In this document: one piece after another, positions 57,556 to 64,000 of the stretch
How the letters are laid out: each line of letters starts with the position of its first letter
Position numbering within the stretch: the stretch's first letter is position 1
Program-made: the position numbers and the translations under genes
From: Skeletonema tropicum
Taxonomy: Eukaryota; Bacillariophyta; Thalassiosirophyceae; Thalassiosirales; Thalassiosiraceae
NCBI GenBank assembly: GCA_037178625.1
Contig: CM074139.1
Coordinates: forward strand, 434,001-498,000
Length of the DNA: 64,000 bases
Reading direction: 5' to 3'
Notes under the pieces: model-generated
Database searches by the model: none
Seen by the model: the letters and a program-made list of their open reading frames with translations, nothing else
What the model was told of the DNA's origin: nothing

Positions 57556-58233
57556 AACGCCGACCCTTTTGGGAATCAACATTCAACCTTCACCAATGTA
57601 TTTGCCACCAGTTTGGAACAGGTGACGGGCTATGCTAATGCCCCAGCAGCTCTCGAGTATCATGTCAACAATGTTACCTCGGAGCCTTCGAGCGAGATTG
57701 ATGTTCAACTTCCAAGTTGCATCCGTAGGGACCGTGATCCGATTACAGTCTCTACCGTTCTACAAGCAAACATGAGCTTGAAACCTAGAGCGCAGCCAGC
57801 TTCAAGCCCTGCATCAATGCTCGACCGCATCGCATCAGACACTCAACTTCATGATGATGAGTTCTTGAACGAATTGTTCAATTGTCACTTTGCGGAGGAT
57901 GCACTAGATGCATTGATCAACACCATCCCAATAACAAACGAAACAGTCGCCGTTGAGGCAACGATGGTGGACTGCCCAGAGTATCTTGTACTCGATCCAA
58001 TCCCAGACCAAAGCAATATTGAGCCTTGGGATTTCAACATCTTCCCTAATACAGGAATTGAGTCTTATGACAATCAGATGGTTGAGTTAGGAGAGGCGCT
58101 CCAACTCCCATCCATTCCACATACGTGCAACAACATCGAGTTGGATACTGAATTTGAATTTTGTAATGTTGAGGTTACTTACAAAGTTGTTACAATCTCA
58201 AGCAGGTTGTCTGGAAAAGATATGAAAAAATGA
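57556..58233 (+). pseudogene. N-terminal pol fragment in frame with gag, truncated
   Basis: This continues the gag frame after one TGA and is open for 225 codons, ending at TGA 58231-58233. The sequence is acidic and polar with no protease, RT or integrase motif that I can recognise. It probably is the region before the protease domain of a pol polyprotein whose rest is lost. The LINE-like ORF1 begins 54 bp downstream. Confidence 0.5.
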
Positions 58234-58286
58234 CATAAATACCTACGTAGGAATTAGTACATCGTCTACAGCGATCGACATGAACC

Positions 58287-59675
58287 ATGGGAGCCGACAC
58301 CGCTACCAACTGCACCCTGGGAACAGGGTACGACAACACTATAATGTATAATAACCATATGAATGGCTCCTTAAAAACGAGACTTACTACGGCAAAAAAG
58401 TACGCATCAATTGACACTACACTCACATTGTTTGGGAAGGGCGGCGGCAGGGCCATGTGGCCGGCCGGTTGCAACATCAAACAGGAATGGTGTTTTGGAG
58501 ATATCGGAGGAATGAGGGACGGATTACGGGATGGAAGACTCTGCCGGTCAATGGACACAACGCAGGGATGGACGACTTTTAATCTCATGGATGGAGAGGA
58601 GAGAAACTGGAACAACAATTGGGTTGTGACACAATCGGTTGAGAAACAAGGCTCGAAGATGAGGAGGGAGGAAGCAGTCCAACAACTTACTGCCAACAAT
58701 CTACTACATCAAAAAGGTGCAATCCCAGCCCCCCCACCTAAACCACCTTGGCCCCCACCTTGGCATGATGAAGAACCTATATCGGAGCAAATTTGCATGG
58801 AAGACGCGGCACTTGTACGCCACAAATATAATTGGAGATGTACACAACAAAGTAGACCCTTTGTCGCTCTTTCACATAACAACAACACTTCTGGCTATAG
58901 TCCTTTTAGGGTTGTGAATTGGATGACGTCTACAGTCGAAGTTGTGCTACAAAATCATAACAACAGTGACAATATTTTGGATAATTGTTTTGGAGATATC
59001 GGAGGAATGAGGGACGGATTAAGGGATGGAAGACTCTGCCGGTCAATGGACACAACGCAGGGATGGACGACTTTTAATCTCATGGATGGAGAGGAGAGAA
59101 ACTGGAACAACAATTGGGTTGTGACACAATCGGTTGAGAAACAAGGCTTGAAGATGAGGAGGGAGGAAGCAGTCCAACAACTTACTGCCAACAATCTACT
59201 ACATCAAAAAGGTGCAATCCCAGCCCCCCCACCTAAACCACCTTGGCCCCCACCTTGGCATGATGAAGAACCTATATCGGAGCAAATTTGCATGGAAGAC
59301 GCGGCACTTGTACGCCACAAATATAATTGGAGATGTACACAACAAAGTAGACCCTTTGTCGCTTTTTCACATAACAACAACACTTCTGGCTATTGTCCTT
59401 GTAGCGTTGTGAATTGGATGACGTCTACAGTCGAAGTTGTGCTACAAAATCATAACAACAGTGACAATATTTTGGAAAATGGCAATACGTATTGCGGTGA
59501 AGATTCGGATGTGTGTAGCATCTACACCAAATTTATTCTACACAATCGCGGTAGTGAATCATTCCTTGTTCGATTGGTATCTAATGACTGCGTCGACGTC
59601 TCGGTCTCACAAGCCGAGGCAGCTCTCTCCCAGGCCCCTCCATCTGATATAGGTGTTGTGGGGCCCATGGTGTAA
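58287..59675 (+). CDS. ORF1 of a LINE-like element, with internal duplication
   Basis: A 462-residue frame from an ATG in strong context (ACCATGG). Its middle consists of two tandem copies of a 165-residue unit (58491-58985 and 58986-59480) that differ by about ten bases. Each unit has a Pro/Trp-rich stretch (PAPPPKPPWPPPWHDEEP). I recognise no RNA-binding motif. The ORF1 role is inferred from position: its stop codon overlaps the ATG of the endonuclease/RT ORF2. It could also be an unrelated protein fused into the site. Confidence 0.55.
   Translation: MGADTATNCTLGTGYDNTIMYNNHMNGSLKTRLTTAKKYASIDTTLTLFGKGGGRAMWPAGCNIKQEWCFGDIGGMRDGLRDGRLCRSMDTTQGWTTFNLMDGEERNWNNNWVVTQSVEKQGSKMRREEAVQQLTANNLLHQKGAIPAPPPKPPWPPPWHDEEPISEQICMEDAALVRHKYNWRCTQQSRPFVALSHNNNTSGYSPFRVVNWMTSTVEVVLQNHNNSDNILDNCFGDIGGMRDGLRDGRLCRSMDTTQGWTTFNLMDGEERNWNNNWVVTQSVEKQGLKMRREEAVQQLTANNLLHQKGAIPAPPPKPPWPPPWHDEEPISEQICMEDAALVRHKYNWRCTQQSRPFVAFSHNNNTSGYCPCSVVNWMTSTVEVVLQNHNNSDNILENGNTYCGEDSDVCSIYTKFILHNRGSESFLVRLVSNDCVDVSVSQAEAALSQAPPSDIGVVGPMV
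58491..59480 (+). repeat. 495-bp in-frame tandem duplication
   Basis: Units 58491-58985 and 58986-59480 both start TGTTTTGGAGATATCGGAGG. The length is exactly 165 codons, so the reading frame is kept. Roughly ten substitutions separate the copies, several of them clustered near the 3' ends. Confidence 0.95.
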
Positions 59676-62600
59676 TGGATAATGGGCAGCCTCTACGGTA
59701 TTTTGCCCGATACCCCGAGGTGAGCCAATCCATTCAAGAGAGGCAACGTAAGCAACAACCTCGCCGCAGTACCTCCAATCAGAAGAAATCGGCCCGGCGT
59801 GCACAACAGTACCGACTCTCGAATACACGCAACCACGTCAAATTTAGAGGGAGGTACAGCAGCGAAAAGAATAATACAAGTGATAAGTTAGATGCAGATA
59901 CGATGAGGCAGCTCATAGCAAATAGGCAGCGTTGGTGCGATGATCCGTCAGCAAAGGACCTCAATGAACTGCTTGATGATTATAGGCACAAAGAGAGGGA
60001 GAAACAAGATAGAACCTCCTCGACGAAAGAACTCCGTCCACTTGGCCAGACAGTGGAGAATACGATTGTGAAAATTTACGGGAACTTGAGGGTGGAGGAG
60101 AAGGGCAGTGATGTAGTTCGAATAATGTCGTTGAATATCAACGGGCTCAGTCTGTGGAAGCACAACAACCACAAGGTAGATAGACTCAAGCACGTCCTGC
60201 GGACGTATGGTGTGGATGTTCTGGGGCTCCAGGAGACCAACACCAACTTCCACCATCTAAAATCATCAGTGACGGTAGCCTCGATGCTAAGGCATGGAGA
60301 TGACAGAATCAAATCAGTACATTCTCAGAACACTCGGGAACTTCAGAACATTGGTAATGTTCAAGCGGGGGGGACAGCAGTTGTGATTAGAGACGAGTTG
60401 TCGGGCTTACCCATGACCTGCGGTAAAGACTCCACTGAGCTGGGAATGTTCAGCTGGTATAGGACGGAGCCGGTCAATGGCGTGAGAACAGTCTTCTTAA
60501 GTGCCTACGCGCCCTGTAAATCAGAAGGGGTTGGTACATACTATCAACATATTGAGAGATACATCCAATCGCACCAGCTGAAGACCAACCCCAAGGATCT
60601 GTTCCGGAGACACATTGTCGATGCCATCAAACGGTGGCGCAGCAAAGGCGACAGGGTTGTTCTGATGATGGATGCTAATGAGAATGTGTTGGACGGAGTC
60701 CTCAGTAAACGACTTGCAGAGGATGATATCCGCATGAGGGAAGCAGTGCACCGTATGGTCCCCGGCAGAAGAGGTCCTGCTACACATTTTCGAGGCAACA
60801 GCCAAAAGAATGGGGCCATAGACGGTATTTGGATCTCGGATGACGTTGAACTAACTGGAGCCAGCTACTTACCGTTCGACGGTGATTTGGGAGATCACCG
60901 GCCAGTGGTTGTCGACCTACAGATGCGGTCGGTTATTGGCACTTCTATCTGTCGTATTGTGCCACCGAAGGCTAGAAAGCTTAACTCCAAGGTGCCGCGG
61001 ATTAGAGTGAAGTACCTTGCACAATTAAAAAAAGGCTTCACAGATAGACGCATCCCCCAGAAGCTCAAAGAAGTAAATAGGATAGCCTCATTCCCGCCCT
61101 CGGCTGAAGTGGTGTCCAAGATGGAAATCCTGGACAACATGATTGAAGAGGAGATGCTACACGCAGAGGCGAAATGCAGAGTGATTTACCCGGCGCATTA
61201 TGAGTTCTCTCCAGCAATACAATCGTGGATGGATAAATGCCACCTCCTGAAATGGATACTACGACATCACCAAGGAAAAAAGGTCAATTGGGGCAATTTG
61301 AGAAGATTCGCCAGGCGCAAAGGAATGGAGGACTGTCTTCGGTACCCTGTCGATGAAGTGGTTCAGCTGTACAAGGAGACCAAAAAACGCACACGAGAAC
61401 TCATGGCTGAATCACCTTACCTCAGAAAGCATTTTTTACACGAGAAGTTGACCGATGCTGTGATAAATGAACGTGTTGATGAAGCCAAGCGGGTGGAGCT
61501 GATCCTCAAAGGGGAGGCTCAGAGAAAACAGTGGCAGGGTATTAAACGAGCAACAAAGCAGCAAGGAGTGATGAATGTTACAAGAGTGGAAGTTACACAA
61601 GCAGACGGGAAAGTGGTCGAGCACGCAACAAAAGAATCGATTGAAGAGGCACTGAAGTCAGAACTCCGCACAAGGTTTGGAAGGGCTACTTCTGCCCCAG
61701 TTTGCCAAGGGGTACTATTCGACCTCCTGGGAGTCTACGCCGACACGAATACAGCGGTAGAAATACTTGAAGGATCCTTCGCCCCTCCCCCAGACACAGA
61801 TCAACGCACAATACTGATACTGGACGAAATAGCAGCCATCTGGAAAAAGATTGGCGATGGTGAGATTTCCGTTGTCGTTTCACAGGAGGACTACCAATAT
61901 TACTGGAGGAAAGTGAAAGAAAGAACGTCATCCTCGATATCGGGACTGCATTTTGGTCACTATAAGTCGATAGCTTTCGATGACGACCTGTCCAGGTTGC
62001 TAGCAAAGAAGTTCTCTCTTATGATCCAAACAGGAACCGGCCCAGAACGTTGGGCTCGGGGTCTGTCGGTAATGCTCGAGAAGATTGCAGGTGTGGCGTT
62101 GGTGAATAAATTGAGAGCCATTCTCTTGCTTGAGGCTGACTTCAATTTCTGTAATAAGTTGATTTTTGGACATCGCATGCTGGACCTCGCCCGAGCAAAG
62201 GGGATGGTCCCGGAGGAGATCTACAGTGGGAAGGGACGCACGGCAGAGGATGCAATCCTGCAACAAGTATTGATGTACGACATTGCCCGAATCACCAAAA
62301 GACCCCTCCTGGTGGCACAGGTTGATGCGGCCCAGTGCTACGACCGGGTTGCTCTTCCTATAGCCAGCCTCACTCTACAGGCGTTTAAAGTGCCCAAATG
62401 TGCGGCACTGTCGATGCTCCGCCCCTTGCATAATATGGAGTTTTTCCTAAGAACTGGTTTTGGCCAATCTTCTTCATATTTTGGTGGGAAAGAGGACGGG
62501 AAACACGGTCTCGCTCAAGGGAACGGTGCAGCTCCACCGACATGGCAACAGATCAGCACGGTCATGATTAATACCCATAAAACTAATGGGCATGGAGTGG

Positions 62601-64000
62601 AAGTGAAGTGTCCAATCTCACATAAAAAGATTAATCAGGTGGGAATTCTGTATGTGGATGATACCAATTTGTGGGAAGGTCTTAGAGCTGACGATGACAT
62701 TATCTCGACAAGTGCTAGAGGGCAAGAGTCAATCTCGGATTGGGCAGGTGCCTTGGGGGAAACGGGTGGCGCTTTGAAACCAGACAAATGTGGAGTTACA
62801 ATACACGATCAAACACCCGATGGAAAGGGCGGCTGGTGTTACACGGATCAAAAAGCGACGCCCTCAGACGGCGAAGAGGTTGACATGAGTGAACTGGATG
62901 ACTTGATTTTCCACGTCCCCACTACTGACGGGGGCTCTGCGCAAATAGATAGGTTGCCATCGAATAAAGCTGACAACAACTTAGGTCTCTACGCTAGACC
63001 GGATGGGAAACCAGACCAGCACTTCGAGCAGATGAGAGAAAAAATGACAACGTGGACGGCTCAGATTAAGAGCGGGCAAATACCAACTCGTTCGGTGTGG
63101 ATGAGCTACACCAATCAGCTATGGTCTGGACTCAGGTACGGTCTGGGGGCCTGTTCGGCGTCAATCCCTGAGCTCAAAAAAGGATTGATGTCAGCAGATT
63201 TCTATATGTTAAGCAACCTCGGTGTCAACCGATCAATTACCAAGGAATGGAGATACCTGCCGGCCACGTTTGGTGGAATCGGTCTCTACGACTTGACGGT
63301 GGAAACTGCGGCTGCTACTTTATCTTCATTCTTGCAACACTATGGAACAACTTCAGTCCTAGGGATCACTTTAAGAGCGGCTATGGAACACCTCCAAGTG
63401 GAAATAGGAGTACCGGACTGTCCCTTTAACTATGACTTTGAAGTTTGGGGTCAATTATCAACCAACGCATGGGCGAAAGCCCTATGGGAGAAGATAGACG
63501 AACTGGGAATCGTGCTGGATCTGCAATATGATGACATCCCCATCCCGAGGAGCAAGGATAGGGCTATTATGGACTGCATGGTTGAACTGGGTCTACGAGG
63601 GACGGAGCTACAGCGAGTCAATAGAGTGAGGAAAGCTCAGGAGGCAATGTTCCTCTCTGACGTGACTACGCCAAATGGACGATATCTAGAGCAATATCTG
63701 CTTGACGGGCATTGGAAGGACTCACCTGAAGGGCGCCTTGGTAAACAGCGGTCAACACTGGAATTTGGCACGGAATATCCGACGGAAGCAGATTGGAAAT
63801 TGTGGAAGAGATCCCTGCAACGTTTGACTGATAGCAAATCGTTGTTTCTTAAGGAGCCACTTGGAGATTGGATCAACCCATCTAAACGGATCTGGCGTCA
63901 CTTCCTCAACACAAACACACGGACAGTGGAGATACATTCGGATGATACGATTTATGAATACGCTCACGACGTGGAATCGAATGACAGAGTGTCGATCATG
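59675..64000 (+). CDS. LINE-like ORF2: AP endonuclease plus reverse transcriptase, open at the window edge
   Basis: The frame starts at ATG 59675, inside the stop of ORF1 (TAATG), and is open for 1442 codons to base 64000, so the C-terminus is cut off. An apurinic/apyrimidinic-type endonuclease occupies about residues 149-412: SLNINGL, LGLQETN (E187), SAYAP, LMMDANEN, IDGIWIS and LGDHRPVV (H408). The RT follows: AQVDAAQCYD (D884), HGLAQGNGA and YVDD at 993-996. The enzyme would nick target DNA and prime reverse transcription there. No stop or frameshift was found in the parts I translated, so this copy may be recent. The remaining ORF, the 3' UTR and any tail lie outside the window. Confidence 0.93.
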   Translation, partial: MDNGQPLRYFARYPEVSQSIQERQRKQQPRRSTSNQKKSARRAQQYRLSNTRNHVKFRGRYSSEKNNTSDKLDADTMRQLIANRQRWCDDPSAKDLNELLDDYRHKEREKQDRTSSTKELRPLGQTVENTIVKIYGNLRVEEKGSDVVRIMSLNINGLSLWKHNNHKVDRLKHVLRTYGVDVLGLQETNTNFHHLKSSVTVASMLRHGDDRIKSVHSQNTRELQNIGNVQAGGTAVVIRDELSGLPMTCGKDSTELGMFSWYRTEPVNGVRTVFLSAYAPCKSEGVGTYYQHIERYIQSHQLKTNPKDLFRRHIVDAIKRWRSKGDRVVLMMDANENVLDGVLSKRLAEDDIRMREAVHRMVPGRRGPATHFRGNSQKNGAIDGIWISDDVELTGASYLPFDGDLGDHRPVVVDLQMRSVIGTSICRIVPPKARKLNSKVPRIRVKYLAQLKKGFTDRRIPQKLKEVNRIASFPPSAEVVSKMEILDNMIEEEMLHAEAKCRVIYPAHYEFSPAIQSWMDKCHLLKWILRHHQGKKVNWGNLRRFARRKGMEDCLRYPVDEVVQLYKETKKRTRELMAESPYLRKHFLHEKLTDAVINERVDEAKRVELILKGEAQRKQWQGIKRATKQQGVMNVTRVEVTQADGKVVEHATKESIEEALKSELRTRFGRATSAPVCQGVLFDLLGVYADTNTAVEILEGSFAPPPDTDQRTILILDEIAAIWKKIGDGEISVVVSQEDYQYYWRKVKERTSSSISGLHFGHYKSIAFDDDLSRLLAKKFSLMIQTGTGPERWARGLSVMLEKIAGVALVNKLRAILLLEADFNFCNKLIFGHRMLDLARAKGMVPEEIYSGKGRTAEDAILQQVLMYDIARITKRPLLVAQVDAAQCYDRVALPIASLTLQAFKVPKCAALSMLRPLHNMEFFLRTGFGQSSSYFGGKEDGKHGLAQGNGAAPPTWQQISTVMINTHKTNGHGVEVKCPISHKKINQVGILYVDDTNLWEGLRADDDIISTSARGQESISDWAGALGETGGALKPDKCGVTIHDQTPDGKGGWCYTDQKATPSDGEEVDMSELDDLIFHVPTTDGGSAQIDRLPSNKADNNLGLYARPDGKPDQHFEQMREKMTTWTAQIKSGQIPTRSVWMSYTNQLWSGLRYGLGACSASIPELKKGLMSADFYMLSNLGVNRSITKEWRYLPATFGGIGLYDLTVETAAATLSSFLQHYGTTSVLGITLRAAMEHLQVEIGVPDCPFNYDFEVWGQLSTNAWAKALWEKIDELGIVLDLQYDDIPIPRSKDRAIMDCMVELGLRGTELQRVNRVRKAQEAMFLSDVTTPNGRYLEQYLLDGHWKDSPEGRLGKQRSTLEFGTEYPTEADWKLWKRSLQRLTDSKSLFLKEPLGDWINPSKRIWRHFLNTNTRTVEIHSDDTIYEYAHDVESNDRVSIM

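Overview
The window looks like a transposon-packed stretch of a diatom nuclear genome. The best lineage marker is a silicon transporter (SIT-type) gene at 40.0-41.5 kb with paired EGxQ and GRQ motifs. Short GT-AG introns (80-107 nt), eukaryotic retroelements and low gene density agree. No prokaryotic features, CRISPR arrays, rRNA or tRNA genes were seen. All names rest on motif recognition by eye; no database search was run.

Layout. 1-15347: a repeat complex. A truncated inverted copy of a repeat unit (here called X) at 1-1402 faces a full copy at 9784-15347. Between them lie copies of a ~590-bp repeat (called S), one of them split by a complete-looking three-ORF DIRS-like tyrosine-recombinase retrotransposon (about 1573-9001). 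The full X copy carries two nested DNA transposons with recognisable target-site duplications (TSDs): a PIF/Harbinger element (10030-12909, TSD TCA) and a TA-flanked element (12920-14088). 15348-20643: a frameshifted reverse-transcriptase pseudogene. 20644-22080: nothing recognisable.

22081-39920: a giant inverted duplication. Each arm carries an apparently intact five-exon gene for a ~1305-residue STAND/AAA-type ATPase. The two copies diverge head to head from a ~6.2-kb spacer made of a second X copy (with its own Harbinger and TA elements) and a third S copy. One arm also took a hAT insertion (27457-28926). 40.0-45.1 kb is the most gene-like part: the silicon transporter, a hypothetical basic protein and a helicase-associated-domain protein. 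45.7-50.9 kb has a Kazal-domain protein with basic and acidic tails, then remnants of a photolyase, a PIF1-like helicase and a tyrosine recombinase.

51.2-55.8 kb is a run of non-autonomous elements: a hAT MITE with a perfect 8-bp TSD, a 1.6-kb element with 35-bp inverted ends, a foldback element with ~635-bp arms and a short direct repeat. 56.2-58.2 kb holds an LTR-type gag and a pol fragment separated by one in-frame stop. 58.3 kb to the end is a LINE-like two-ORF unit: a 462-residue ORF1 with a fresh internal duplication, then an endonuclease/reverse-transcriptase ORF2 that starts inside the ORF1 stop (TAATG) and runs off the window.

The host genes form no visible pathway together. The strongest theme is layered insertion history: empty sites, a footprint and paired copies let the order of several insertions be read directly from the sequence.
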